Below are positions 34,479 through 45,939 of a stretch of 64,000 nucleotides of DNA, one piece after another. This DNA is from Taxawa tesnikishii (nom. ined.) (taxonomy: Eukaryota; Ascomycota; Dothideomycetes; Dothideales), in NCBI GenBank assembly GCA_030247885.1, contig JAPDRO010000008.1, positions 1,196,954 to 1,260,953 of the forward strand, written 5' to 3'. Positions within the stretch are counted from its first letter, which is position 1. The number at the start of each line of letters is the position of its first letter. The notes under the pieces are model-generated. The model did no database searches, had not been told where the DNA came from, and worked only from the letters and a program-made list of their open reading frames with translations. Position numbers and translations under genes: made by a program.

Positions 34479-34576
34479 CCCACTCCCGCTCCCACTCCCA
34501 TTCCCATTCCCATTCCCATTCCCATTCCCATTCCCATTCCCATTCCCATTCCCATTCCCATTCCCATTCCCATTTC
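34479..34576 (+). repeat. CCCATT hexanucleotide array
   Basis: About sixteen copies of a CCCATT unit; the first few are variant (CCCACT, CCCGCT). It lies about 95 bases before the ATG at 34671 and is probably in its 5' UTR or core promoter. Confidence 0.9.
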
Positions 34577-34670
34577 CACCGCCTCTCCCTGTCACACACA
34601 CACACACCCCTCTACTAGACACCCCCTCCCGCCGCTGTAATCTGCCATCGTGTACGTTCATAGCTTCACA

Positions 34671-36343
34671 ATGGCTGTGTGGCTGCCCAGGGGCCTCTGT
34701 GCCTTCTGCAAGCATCAGGCTCCTCTCCCATTCCGAACCTCCATCACGCAACCGCCGCTCAAGAAGCTCCACACCAGCTCGCACTCACCGCCAGCCGACA
34801 AAGACGCTCTCGCAATCGAACACGACCTCCCTTCACTGAGGGAGCTGCAAAAGCTGGAAGGAGATGGACCGGTGCTGTCACCACAGCTCAGCCGGCATCA
34901 GCTGGAGCTGGAGTCCTCTGTAGACCTGGTTCGGGAAGCGCTCTTGAACGACTTTAGCCGCCGGTACAACAACAACGAGATGAGGTTGTCTGTTCAGAGG
35001 GCCTTGGCGGAGACACCCATTCAACTCTCGGAGAAAGCCGTGCCTGTGCCTATGGAGACACCGCTGGCAAAGGTATCTCGGACCACTAGTGCACCACGGC
35101 CTGAGAGTGCAGCATCCGCCTCGCATCCACCCCACCCTTTCCCACTGAACGGCCAACCTCTTCCCCTCGATGCTTTCCGTGAGAACATGGCAACAGCTTT
35201 CGGCCAGAAAGGCATCCGGAGGATCCTGCGTGAACAGCTCCTCCGTTGTCAATGGCCGGAGGAGATACTTCGCGTGGCTGCCGTAGCCATGAAAAAGAAG
35301 GAGACAGCCAAAGAATTCGCACATATGCACCAATCCATAAGGCGCGCCCTGTATCGTATACGCAATAATGTCTCTGATCCAAAGGTACTTTCCACACTTA
35401 ACGTCATTATTGTTCGACTCTCTGTCGAAAACTTGCCTGTGGACGGATCGCTGTTCATCTTGGGTTTAAAATTCGCCGCCCGCTCACGCAGTCTTCAGAG
35501 TATGAAGCGCTACCTGAAGTACATGCGCGACCGGAACTTGACCATAAGCAGAAGTATCTTTCGTGCCATTATAGCAAAATTCAGCGTCGGTTCCCGCGGA
35601 CTCGGCGAGATCAGGAACGGGCGCTGGACACGACAAGACCTCTTGCAGGTGCTTCTCGGCTTCGACGGCACGCCACCAGGGAAGCCCACCATCTCGGAGT
35701 CTGGCTGGATCGGGCAGAGTGGCAGTACCTGCACGGCTGGGTGACGGTTCTGGCACGGTGCAGGGCTGTTGACGAGGTATGGAAAGAATGGGAACTGTGG
35801 CGCGTCAGTGAAACCAGGCGCCGGGACAGGAGATTGCAGAGCATGAACCCGTTCCTGACGGCTAAAATAAGAGGCGACAATTGGTTTATTGAGCAGATGT
35901 GTCACGCTGGCGATACCGCACGCGCTTGGATCATGCTCAAAGAGAGCGGCATTCCCTTCAACAAGCTCAGACCCTACGTTAGGGAGATGTTACTCGACGG
36001 AGCGGATGGCGCTACTGTTTGGGATAAGCATATTGCTGCGGAGTCGCAGGAGAAGCTTTCTCAGGACATCGAAAAGATCGAACAGGCGCTGGGCGTCATG
36101 TGGATCAGCCAAGGTGATAACGGCGAGGGCTACCATGTCACCAAGGGAGTTTTGGAAGAAACGCTGGAGAATTTGGCAAGCCCGGAGTTTGCGCTGAAGC
36201 CTATGCATGGCTTTCCCTGGGATGCTAGCGAGGCGGGTGAGTCGAAGAGCTTGTGGAATGTCGTGCGGATGGTATACTGATCTGGAGAAACAGAGCGCAG
36301 TCGGGAGCAGGAAATCCAGCACGCGGAAGAAGTTGAAGACTAA
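34671..36343 (+). CDS. Putative mitochondrial protein of unknown function (one apparent frameshift)
   Basis: I do not recognise a named family. Exons 34671-36236 and 36294-36343, corrected length about 538 aa. The N-terminus (MAVWLPRGLCAFCKHQ...FRTS...KKLHTSS) is basic, hydroxylated and lacks acids until LHTSSHSPPADKD, so it looks like a mitochondrial presequence. The body is helical with Arg/Leu-rich segments; GDTARAWIMLKESGIPFNKL resembles a pentatricopeptide-type helical hairpin, but this is weak. The frame breaks at CCC 35685-35687; four Cs give PPGKPHHLGVWLDRAEWQYL and continue to the 3' end. The last intron (GTGAGT, CTGAT, CAG) gives a charged tail ending EEVED; reading through it instead would end at 36280. 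Confidence 0.72.
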
Positions 36344-38918
36344 ATGGCGTGACACAAGTATTGATGGGTCTTCCCGACTACTGCATCGTCAAGTTACGGC
36401 GCCCTTCTGAACACGACCAGCACCATGGTCAGCCGCACGCTTTACGATTAACGACCTTACAAAGGCGATCAATGAACCCGATTCGACGATCGTTGGTCAT
36501 TCTCCGCGCATGAACGACGGCCATTAAACTACTGTCGTCGCATCAGATCCATCAACGTAAGTCGTCCAACTCATACCACCAAGCCTTTCCTATCATACGA
36601 CACAATGAAGAAGACTAAAGAGGTCCACCGGTAGCAGCGGCCATGTGCTGCGTTCCTACTCCTGTCTTCGAGAGGCAGCCAACCGCCATGTCGCTGCTGC
36701 TACCAGAGCCGTGGTCCCCGAATCGTCCATTTCCTTCCCTGGTCTCCAGGGAGAATGGCCTGCATGACGATCAAAGAGAGCACTGAGCAACTTCTCGCCG
36801 AGACTAGCTTGAAGAGTGTGTGACTTGGACGGATGCTGAAACAATGCGCGTATAGGGTCATCGCTTTAGCCTACTCAGAAAGGTTCGGGTTTGAATTGAT
36901 CATGAGCAACTGCATATCGATGTTACTTCCGTTGCTTGCGACCATCTTAACCGACAGGATGGATGATCCGTGAGTTTCTTTAATACTATACGAGGTACTT
37001 GTCCTACTTGGCCCGGCTATCTTTCGGTCCGATGAGCCAATCTTATCTCCCCCGCCCTCTCTCACCTCCCAACAATGCATCTTTTCCATCCATTTGACAA
37101 ATCACACTGAAACGTTCTGAATATGGGTGTCGGCAACTTCTCCCGGACTCAGGTTTGTCTCGGCTCCGATGTTTCAACTGGATATGTACGAACGAGGACT
37201 CGGTTTTCACTATCGTTGTTTCGCTCGTTCCTTGCACAGCCTCGGTTTGGAATCTCACTCATCGTCAGCAGCACCAGGCCGCAGGAACTCCTTGCTTCCC
37301 GCGGCGCCCGCACCCGTAGGCTTCCCCTGTCTATCTGAAACCGCTTATGACTTGGCGGTGCCTGCAGGTGCGACGCGTGGCCCGGGGCCCCTTCTTCCAC
37401 TGCACCTTGTCCGACTCGCCCTGTCGCCGGTCCTGCAGACTCCTGGATCATTGTAGATAAGTTTCATGGCAACGCGGGGATCTCCCTTGGCCCTTGGCAC
37501 AGATCCGCACTAAGTCACGAGGTAATCGATATCGTACCCCACACATCCGCTTTGTCTTATCTGCCTTGTCCCCTTGGCGCTTGTCTCGCCAGGACGCGGC
37601 CCGACCTACACTTCCATCTTACCTCAACAGGCGCATGTGCCGCTCCAAAGCCGGATGCGCCACCCCGAGACACTGTCAATGCAGTCAGCCTACAGATATC
37701 CTCACCCGTTCATCTGTCACCGCTTGCCGACAAAGCGATCTCCGCCTGGACCGAAAGCGCCGAGAGCTCAGCCCCTGCTTGGCAGATTTCAAGCTTATAC
37801 AACGAATCATGATTCTGCACCTGGAGAACCGGCTGGCTTGCGAACTCCGGAACATGCTCCTGCACTGCCCGGCGAAGAGGATCTCCGTGCCCATCTCCAC
37901 ACATCCGACAGTCAGCTTCCCAGTCTGTGATGGGTTGCAACGACCCTAGAGATCGCGTCACTGATGCTGACAACAACCCGGGCGAGTTCTCTTCCAGGAA
38001 GATGTCATTGCACTCCCTCTCTAGGACGTCGCTTTGGTCCGCATTGTTGTCTTGGTCACCATCTTGGCCCCACCGAGCCTTTCCCTGGTCTGTCTTGTTG
38101 CACAGATCTGAACGGTCTCTTTTGACCTTCCATTGGAGAACACTCTTGCTGATATGGGAAAAGCCGACCTCCAGTCTCGTTGCACGTTCCGTTGCTTGCC
38201 AGGTACTAGCCAGGATTCCAGTGGACATTTTGCTTGAATGCATATTCTAGGACGCTTTCATTCATGCACCCGTTGAAAGAGTCAACGCAGCATCGCGTCA
38301 CACGTATCGCCTACCGCTGTCCTGTATGCATCCTTCCAGGGTAAGCAGCGTATCTTTCGCCCGGAGAATAGCAGGGTACAGAACACACGATGCCTAGTAG
38401 CGCTTGCTGATCAGATCCCATCCCGCATGCCATCAATGCCATCAATACGAGACCTCGTATGAGCATTACGTGGAAACATTGGGATACTTGGTGAGAACGC
38501 CGAGATGCAGATCTCGGGTTGGTGTCTTGGCCCACATGTGATAACTTCACATGGAGTGGTTCCATATCCAGGGCGCACAATTTTGAAACGCACCTGGCTG
38601 CAAGGCCTCCCTTGCAATCCAACGGGAAACAAGAGGTATGGGCTTCGACTGTGGGGAGCCGTTGATGCGTTGTGCGATACACTTGTGTGAGGAGCAAACC
38701 AATGGTGTCGTGGATGGTGCCCGAGATCAAGGTATGATATTACGCGTTCGCAGGCCGCACTGATCGTTCGGCAAGACAGGTGTATCTCATTGAATATAAA
38801 AGCTCCGTTGTCGTCGCATTAGGTCCACAGTGAATTGGAAGCACACTTTTCATCCTTTCCGTTGCTTGTCTCCTCTCTTGTCCGGTTGCTCACCCCTCAA
38901 AACCTGAAACCGTTCGAA
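36344..38918. other. 2.57-kb intergenic region
   Basis: No recognisable gene on either strand. A TATA box (TATAAAA, 38795-38801) lies about 118 bases before the monooxygenase start at 38919. This gap begins the sparser subtelomeric part of the window. Confidence 0.42.
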
Positions 38919-40619
38919 ATGGAAGCCAAACCTGTTGGGTCCTATCCCAAAACTGGAATTGATGTCTTGGTTGTCGGCACTGGACTCGCGGGTCTGACAG
39001 CGGCCATCGAGTGCACGCGGAAGGGCCACAATGTCCGTGTGCTGGAAAGGAATCCAACTGTCACCACCGCAGGTAAGCCTTGGATCACACCAAGAGCGAG
39101 AAACTGGGGATGACCGGTAACATCCGTGATAGGAGACATGTATTTCATGGGACTCAGTGCGACCAAATTCTTCAAGCATTGGCCGGAGATGAAAGCCGAA
39201 TATGAGGCCATCTCTCTCCACAACGCTTGGATCGAAACAAGAAAGCATGACGGCGAATTGATGATCAAGGCCTCCAAGGTATCGGACCGACTACGTGCCC
39301 AAGGATTAGATCCTGGAACTCCACCTGGTTCTTTCCAGATGAGACCGCTCATCTACAGAATGTTTTTACGGCAAGTGGAGAGGCTTGGGATTCCAATTGA
39401 GTACTGTCGACGCGTTGTGGAATACCTGGAGGAGGCCGAGAAGGGAGTAGTTGTGACGGATGACGGGCAGCGGTACGAAGCGGACCTTGTTATTGCTGCT
39501 GATGGGGTCGGCTCGAAGTCGCAAAAACTGGTTGGTGGACAGGTCAGGGCTCAGTCCTCCGGTAAAGCGATGTGGCGCGCGGCATTTCCCAAACAACACA
39601 TCGAAGGTAACCCTGAAGTCAAAGCCTTCTTTGACTTGGTCGATGGGAAGGACCCGATCGTGAGAACCTTCTTGGGGCAAGTATCAGTCCGAGCGTATCC
39701 TTAATGCTTGAATGGCGCTCTAATTCCTGCGCAGCCCTCAGACATATGCGCTTACTCTGTCACGCGATGACACGATTGTCTGGATCATCAACCATGATGT
39801 GAGTGTCCTTCATCAGGCCACAACTGCTCATTGAGCCACGGATACGGTGCTGAACGTAAGCCTAGGTCAGCGGAAGCGAGGCAGAATCCTGGAACAACAC
39901 CGTCGAAGCAGATGAGGTCCTCAAGGGGATGGACGGTGTCATAGGACCTACAGGATGGGCACCCATATTCAGGGAGCTGGTCAGATGCACCCCTCCAGGA
40001 ACCATCATCAACTATCAGTTGCTCTGGAGGAACCCACAGCCGAGCTGGACATCCCCAGCCGCACGCGTCGTACAGATTGGCGATTGTGCCCATTCTTTCC
40101 TTCCCTCGTCCGGCAATGGCGCAACTCAAGCAATTGAGGATGCGATCTCTCTCGCTTCGTGTCTCCAGATCGGAGGCAAGGAGAACGTTCCTCAGTCAGT
40201 ACACGCGCACGTGAGTCTTCGGTAAGCGAACCACTATTCTCAGCTATCCGTCTCGTGAACGTGCCTGCTGATCCCCTGCTCACCACAGATTCGTCCGCAA
40301 CGCCTGCGCCCAGAAACTGGGCTTTGCGAATGCCGAACTGCTCCAGGACACCAAGTGGGAAAAGGTCAAGCTCGATCCTCGCAGGGCTCAACCGCGCTTG
40401 CCTAAGTGGGTCTGGAGCCATGACCCCGAGGCATACGCGTACGAGAATTACGATAAGATTGTGGAGAGCAACGAGAAGGGCGTCAGGCTGGAAGATGATG
40501 AGAGGATTCCTCCCAACTATCCCCAGGGATACAAGTATGAGCCTTGGGATATTGTGCAGATTATGGATGACCTCAAGGAGGGAAAGAGTGTCGAGCTTAG
40601 CCCGGGAGATTGGTCGTAG
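38919..40619 (+). CDS. FAD-dependent aromatic-type monooxygenase
   Basis: Class A flavin monooxygenase of the salicylate hydroxylase-like type. Exons 38919-39072, 39133-39676, 39735-39798, 39866-40221 and 40289-40619 form a clean 482-aa frame. Dinucleotide-binding motif VLVVGTGLAGLTAAIECTRK, DG motif LVIAADGVGSKSQ, and FAD motif VQIGDCAHSFLPSSGNGATQ are all present. The intron at 39677-39734 needs a GC donor (GCAAGT) to keep frame; the nearby GT alternative leads to a stop. The acidic C-terminal extension (NPEAYAY-like DPEAYAYENYDKIVES... SPGDWS) is common in this subfamily. Substrate unknown. A TATA box lies upstream. Its closest neighbours of related type are a kinase-like gene and a second FAD monooxygenase. 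Confidence 0.9.
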
Positions 40620-41355
40620 GGTTTTGGCAATCGAAGAGTTCCGTCTGTGAGCCAGTGTTCGAGAGTGAATGGCCTTTTTACTTTCGGTCAGGAGTTGGCT
40701 TCCCACTAGATTCTCGCGTTTCCAAGTAACTTCCAATCATGCTTCGTGCCCGAAACACCCCCACTTGTGTCTCTCTGTGAGCGACGACAAGATCGGGTAC
40801 GGAATTGTCTTGCACTGCATATCAGTAGGATTATCTACCGGGATCGGATTCGGGATCGACTTTGCTCTGCTCGGGCCGCCGAGCCGAACTTGCCGTACCT
40901 CAGTTCTACCTTCCGTCTCATCTGCCTTTGGTCCTCGGTTTCTCTTCATCCGCCGCTCTTAAGACGCATATCTCTGACCGATAGACGTGGGAACTTCTGT
41001 CGTGGGCGCTAAGGACGGATTTGGCTCTGACGGTTCGAGCGCATCTACGCGAGCGCTAGCATTGTTTCTATGGTCTTTTCCTGCGTAGCCCTCGACTGAG
41101 TACTAGGGCGCTCGAAGGCTATGGCTAGCTAGTTGCTTTTGACCTATACATCAATTGAGCTTATATCGGAAGAGTTTATATAGTATAAAATGTGGGGTAC
41201 TTAATGTTCCCCGCGCATTGGCAATACTTGGACGGTATCGGATACTTCCATTTTCGTACTGTATAGTGCGGTCATACTAGACACGAACCGAAGCTAGCTT
41301 TTCGCACCCGCCTACCAAACTCTCCACGTCTTCTCGAGGAAGGGTATCTTAAGAT
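40620..41355. other. Intergenic
   Basis: Includes a TATA element (TATAAAA, 41184-41190) for the next gene and a segment (41095-41150) similar to one after that gene at 42464-42520. Confidence 0.45.
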
Positions 41356-42415
41356 ATGGACAACACCCGCTGCATCGTCTTGAGCGGCAAGCTCGGCGAA
41401 AACTCCTCTAATCTTACAATCGTCCGCGGGCCCATGACATTCATCATCTCATTCAGCCACGCCCATATCCAAAACACCCGTTTCGGCACCGCCTACTTGG
41501 CTGCAAGGAAAACACCGATCTCGGACGCAACCTACAAAGACCCTATTGACCTCATCAAAGCGCAATGCCTACCTCTCATGCAAAGGTTAGCTCCGCAGAC
41601 GACAATCGTAGGTCTGACGATAGAACAGCTTTGCAGATCTCCTACCTATCGTGTCGAGCTCGTGGGTCGAGAGGGGAGAATGAGGCGCATGCAGCACTCC
41701 ATGAGATGGTTGATTATACGCCTTCGTATGATATCGTTCCTATGCCGACAAAAGAACTCCCGAAGATATGCAAAGACATCCCACACATCCACGCCTCGAA
41801 CCTGACCATCGCGCCCACTTCCGAGGACTGGTACGTCCAAGGTGCCGTCAACCTGTCCAACTCTGGCGACAGTATCGCGTATCTCAAACCACGGTCCATT
41901 GAGCGAGCTTTCGAGCGGGAGATCTCGATCCTAGCTCAAATCAAAGCATCCGGTTTACCTAGCCCCGGCGTCAGAGTACCAGGGTTACTGGGCATTGTTG
42001 TAACCGGTGAGGAAGGCGAGGAAGTGGTGGGTATGCTGATAACACTTGTCCCCTCCTCGTCCTCCGAGAACAACCATCTCCTGAGTCCCGCCTCCTGGTC
42101 CCTCACCAGCCTCCATACCAAGTGGGAAAACCAGGTTAGGAGAACAGTACAAGCGTTGCATCAGCATGGGATTATATGGGGGATGTGAATCCGTGTAACG
42201 TGGTCATTGACAAGAATATGGATGCGTGGGTGATCGATTTTGGAGGGCTGAATAATCCTGAGTTTGTGGATGATGAGCTAATGGAGACGAGGGAGGGGGA
42301 CTGGCAGGGGGTGGGGAGGTTGTTTGGAAAGTGGTTGCCGGAGAGAGTAGGGAAGGAAGATGGGACGGCTAGGGTTGATGGGCAAGACATGAAGGGAGAT
42401 TGTTCAACGAAGTAG
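41356..42415 (+). CDS. Protein kinase-like fungal protein (two apparent frameshifts)
   Basis: Belongs to a fungal family of kinase-fold proteins with a divergent catalytic loop. Single exon, corrected length about 353 aa. A family-specific N-terminal part (FIISFSHAHI, LIKAQCLPLMQRLAPQTT) precedes the N-lobe (IAYLKP with a possible ATP-binding Lys, then ERAFEREISILAQI). The catalytic loop reads HGIIWGDVNPCNVVID, with WGD in place of HRD, and the magnesium loop reads AWVIDFGG. The frame breaks at two G runs: 41673-41676 (four, five expected, giving GREGENEAHAALHE) and 42178-42182 (five, six expected, giving WGDVNPCNV). Whether it phosphorylates anything is unknown. A splice between 41586 and 41628 was considered but does not restore frame. 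Confidence 0.78.
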
Positions 42416-44104
42416 GGAGATGTTGAATACTTGGTTTTGTGTATCTTGCAATTGCGGCCACTCGACAGAGTGTTAAGGCCCTCGAGGGCTGTAGCTACCT
42501 GGGTACTTTGACCCGTACTAACTACTGCTAGTCGAAGGAATAGTCGAATTGTTCGACGTTGAAACAATACTTTCTGTCCACCGAAGTGCACTCTGCGATA
42601 GCATTTTGGCGTCGGGAAAGATTCGCTAGCTCTTAGGGTGACACAAGGTATACAACGAGTCGCGCACGCTTCACACAGAGCCCGGGAGTGGTAGTTTTGC
42701 ATTGAAGACCAGTTTAGCACCAATTTCTGTCCCCCTCCATCTCGCTTTCTTCAGCCTTCAAGCAATCAACACGATGCCACGACAACGCTCTCGATCACTT
42801 TCGCGCTTCCACGGCTCGCCAAGATAATCGACCATTCCTTCCTGCATCCGACGATGACCAACGCAAATATCTTGTCCGGACTCGCGATCGCGAAGGACTA
42901 TGAGGCATCTCAAATGCCGAGCGGAACAATAGTCGCCAAACAGGAAGATGATGGACTTTTCTGCAATTGGTCGCTCCGAGCCTGAGGTGAGGCAGTCATC
43001 TCAACGGTCAGCCTCATCCAACAGCGCTGAGCATTCGCACGATGGAGCTCATGACGATACAGGGCAGACCGTTCCTCCCTCTGCAAACAATGAATAGCAG
43101 CTACAGGAGGCGATCACGGCAGGGCTGGATTTCAGCGCAACTACGGCATTCGTCGAGACAATGTGCGGTAGACGCAACCGACAGTCTATGCACATACTCA
43201 CACGTCGCAACCATATCTGTACAATGGTAACGTAACCACCGCTGCAGCAGCTCCTGCTTCGGGACAGGACAGTCGAGAGAAACACCTCGTATAGAGGAAG
43301 TCTGCTATGGCAGCAGGAGCTTCGACCTGACGTAATGTGGAACGGTCGGTTCCAAGTTCAGCAGGAAGGATTCTTCTCAGGCTTTGTGGTTTTGGGGCCA
43401 GAGCTATTGTCAATCGAGTGGCACGGTTATCAGGTTGGAGAGCTTACTCTCATAACCTTACGCGACGTAGCATGACATGCGTTTGCTTCTGCACTGCCAC
43501 CGACACTAGCGGCTGGAGGAAAGGACGTTGTCGGTACAGCAGCATGTCATAACTTTATCGGTATCTTGAGGGAGATATCTTGATCACAAAGGTTAACTTG
43601 GAATCCAGCAAAGGTACACTTCTGACGACAGCTCTAGCAGCGACAATGAATGTTAGTGATTGCAGAATAGGCGCGAGATGCAGGGTTTACCAAAGTATGG
43701 TTTCACTGTCGATGGAATATCAGATATGATAAGATCTCAGCCCTGTTCTTCCCCGCATCTTCCCGCACGTCTCCTTTGCTTTCGCTCCTTCTTTGGCCCC
43801 CGGCTTTTCCGAAACCAACACCCGTACAAGCTAATCTCTGACCGGTGTAGTGCAAGCTCGCAATACATCAAACGAACGCAAGTGAAATGAAACTATCTAA
43901 ATAGATTCAACCTAGTCAGGAACCGGCACTTCCGTGCCACGTATTGTCAGGCTGCCACCCCAAATCGGCAAATACAGTAACAGATTGCGGCATTTTGGCC
44001 CCCTAAACATGCGGCCATCAACATACGTATATAGGCAGGCACATTTCCATTTAGTACAAACTCTGAAGTGGCAACGTCTTCTATCTATAGAGTATTCAGA
44101 CCAG
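42416..44104. other. 1.7-kb intergenic region with possible gene debris
   Basis: Contains a TATA element (TATATA, 44028-44033) about 75 bases before the next gene. An open stretch at about 43240-43473 reads plausibly as protein (for example MWNGRFQVQQEGFFSGFVVL) but has no start codon and no recognised family; it may be a remnant. Confidence 0.4.
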
Positions 44105-45397
44105 ATGGAGCAGCCATTCCAAACCCCTCTCAACGTCGCAATCATAGGCGGCGGCCTTGTTGGACTCCTCGCTGCACGTGTCCTACGCGAACAACACACC
44201 GTAACAGTATACGAGCGCTCGCAGCATGGCGGCGAATACGGCGCAGCGCTCGGGTTCGGGCCCAGCGTGACCGCCATACTGAACTCTCTTGACTTCGACC
44301 GCACTAGGGTGCAAGCATGTTCCATGGCGCTCACACTAGCCTACAACAAGCAGGGCGAGCTGATTTTCACCCGCGACACCAACATGGTGCGCCAGAAGCT
44401 CAGCGTCACAGGCGAATACCTCCTCAGTTACCGCAAAGACCTTTATACCGAGTTCCTCCGCCTCGCGACCATGCCTTCGCAGGACCTGAGCGTCACAGGT
44501 CAACCTGCTACAATCATGTACGGCAAAGAAGCTGTCCGCGTAGACACCGAAAGCGGCGATGTTTCCTTCGCAGACGGCTCCAGCGTACGCGCAGACCTCG
44601 TCGTGGGCGCCGATGGCATCAAGAGCGTCATCCGACCTTTCATCGTCGGCGACACAGCGTTCACTACCGCCCGTCCAACAGGGCTTTCCGCCTTTCGCTT
44701 CGTGTTAGAGCGCGAGAAGGTTGTCGAGGCGTTCGGTAGCGTGCCACGGCCTTTGCAAGCGGACCAGCCGGTCCTCATGACCATATGCGATGCCGCAGAC
44801 GGCACACGTCGTTTTTCCAATTGCTACCCGTGTCGCAACTTCGGGCTGCTGAACGTGGTCTGCATGGTCCCTGACTCTTCGCTCAAGCAACCTACGACCG
44901 AATCCTGGACCGCCGACGGAGATAAGGACGAGATGGTGTCACACTTCGCAGATTTTCCGAACTGGGTTCAAGAATACCTCAGATTGGCTGAGGCGCCCAA
45001 GATCTGGCAGTTGCGCGACCAAGATCCGCTTCCCACTTATGTGCGCGGACGTGCTATCATTGTGGGCGATGCAGCGCACTCTATGACGCCGCATCAAGGC
45101 CAAGGAGCGACGCAAGGCATCGAAGACGCCGAAGCCTTTCGACTGTTCCTCTCGCCGCCTGCAAGCCGAGCCGTGACTCGTGATCAAGTACCCGACATTT
45201 TGATGGATATCGATGCCGTCCGCAGACCTCGAGCAAGTCAAGTTCAAGCTAACACTCGGTTGGTTGCCAGTCCGGATAGGCCGACCGAAGATATCATTCG
45301 CCATATGAAGTTTAATTGGATTTACGAGGGGATTGTCGAGGCGAAGCAGAATCTAGGCAAGACGGCTAATGGACAAGACAATGAATCATCTACGTAG
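44105..45397 (+). CDS. FAD-dependent monooxygenase, intronless
   Basis: Second class A flavin monooxygenase, 430 aa, with no introns and no frame break. Motifs: NVAIIGGGLVGLLAARVLRE (Rossmann GxGxxG), LVVGADGIKSVIR (DG motif) and AIIVGDAAHSMTPHQGQGAT (GD motif). It is related in fold to the five-exon monooxygenase at 38.9 kb but clearly divergent. The ATG at 44105 is preferred over the longer frame from 43934 because it sits just before NVAIIGGG and 75 bases after a TATA box. It is the last intact gene before the transposon island; substrate unknown. Confidence 0.9.
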   Translation: MEQPFQTPLNVAIIGGGLVGLLAARVLREQHTVTVYERSQHGGEYGAALGFGPSVTAILNSLDFDRTRVQACSMALTLAYNKQGELIFTRDTNMVRQKLSVTGEYLLSYRKDLYTEFLRLATMPSQDLSVTGQPATIMYGKEAVRVDTESGDVSFADGSSVRADLVVGADGIKSVIRPFIVGDTAFTTARPTGLSAFRFVLEREKVVEAFGSVPRPLQADQPVLMTICDAADGTRRFSNCYPCRNFGLLNVVCMVPDSSLKQPTTESWTADGDKDEMVSHFADFPNWVQEYLRLAEAPKIWQLRDQDPLPTYVRGRAIIVGDAAHSMTPHQGQGATQGIEDAEAFRLFLSPPASRAVTRDQVPDILMDIDAVRRPRASQVQANTRLVASPDRPTEDIIRHMKFNWIYEGIVEAKQNLGKTANGQDNESST

Positions 45398-45769
45398 AAA
45401 GAGGGAAGTTGGGGTTGAATCCCTCTTGGTATCTAGCGGAAAATCCGCAGAACACTTAGCCGTTGTTGGTTGTGGCTTTCTTGCCATCGTATGTTGGAGT
45501 CAGCGTCTAGGAAAGGCTTACGCATTCTCGATAGAGTATACTGAGCTTGTTGTTGTAGGGCTAGCCGAGGGTATAGTCGAGACTTTGGTAGTCGAAGCTA
45601 TAGTCTTGAGGGTAGACGACGTCGTTAGCGCTTCAGTAATGCCCTTAAGAGAGAAATCGACTAAGTATTATCTTAATACAACTACGTTAGGGCTAGTTTA
45701 CTACTTAGTACGTAGGTAAATATTAAGGGTTATAACTATACTTATAGGCTCCGACTTTTCTACTTCTTA
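45398..45769. other. Transition zone into the AT-rich island
   Basis: Composition falls steadily from gene-like to AT-rich over about 370 bases. It contains relics such as a CTAGCCGAGGGTATAGTCGAG segment. No gene is called. Confidence 0.5.
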
Positions 45770-45939
45770 TAACGTAAACCGCGGGAAGCGAGACAGACGG
45801 GGAAGCGAGACACTAAGCCTATCTACGTAGATAAAAGCTCTGTAAAAGAAAGACTTTAGCTCTAAGGAAGAAAAACTAAGACATATTAAGTTAGGTATCT
45901 CGCTTCCCCGTCTATCTCGCTTCCCCGCGGTTTACGTTA
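45770..45939. mobile_element. Miniature inverted-repeat element (170 bp) with intact terminal repeats
   Basis: Left arm 45770-45812 begins TAACGTAAACCGCGG and contains GGGAAGCGAGAC twice; right arm (about 45897-45939) is its reverse complement with only a few differences. TA dinucleotides flank both ends (45768-45769 and 45940-45941), as expected for a Tc1/mariner/pogo-type target duplication. The 84-base interior is AT-rich and non-coding. Unlike its surroundings it keeps CpA and CpG, so it is not RIP-mutated. Its termini match the mutated termini of the element at 49977-54456. Confidence 0.88.

Larger units (their letters stand above)
34135..34670. promoter_or_regulatory. Shared divergent promoter of RIO1 and the 34.7-kb gene
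   Basis: 536 bases between divergent start codons, containing an inverted repeat (34368-34423) and a CCCATT hexanucleotide array (34479-34576). Both genes concern ribosomes or, putatively, mitochondria, so coregulation is possible but unproven. Confidence 0.5.

Noticed and set aside
34221-34784. Minus-strand frame rich in Gly-Asn repeats
   Set aside because: Produced by reading the CCCATT array on the other strand.
39681-39734. GT donor for the second intron of the first monooxygenase
   Set aside because: Using it leads to a stop twelve codons later, while the GC donor keeps the family sequence.
41586-41628. Intron in the kinase-like gene
   Set aside because: GT-AG ends and a branch motif exist, but splicing does not restore the downstream frame; a missing G at 41673-41676 does.
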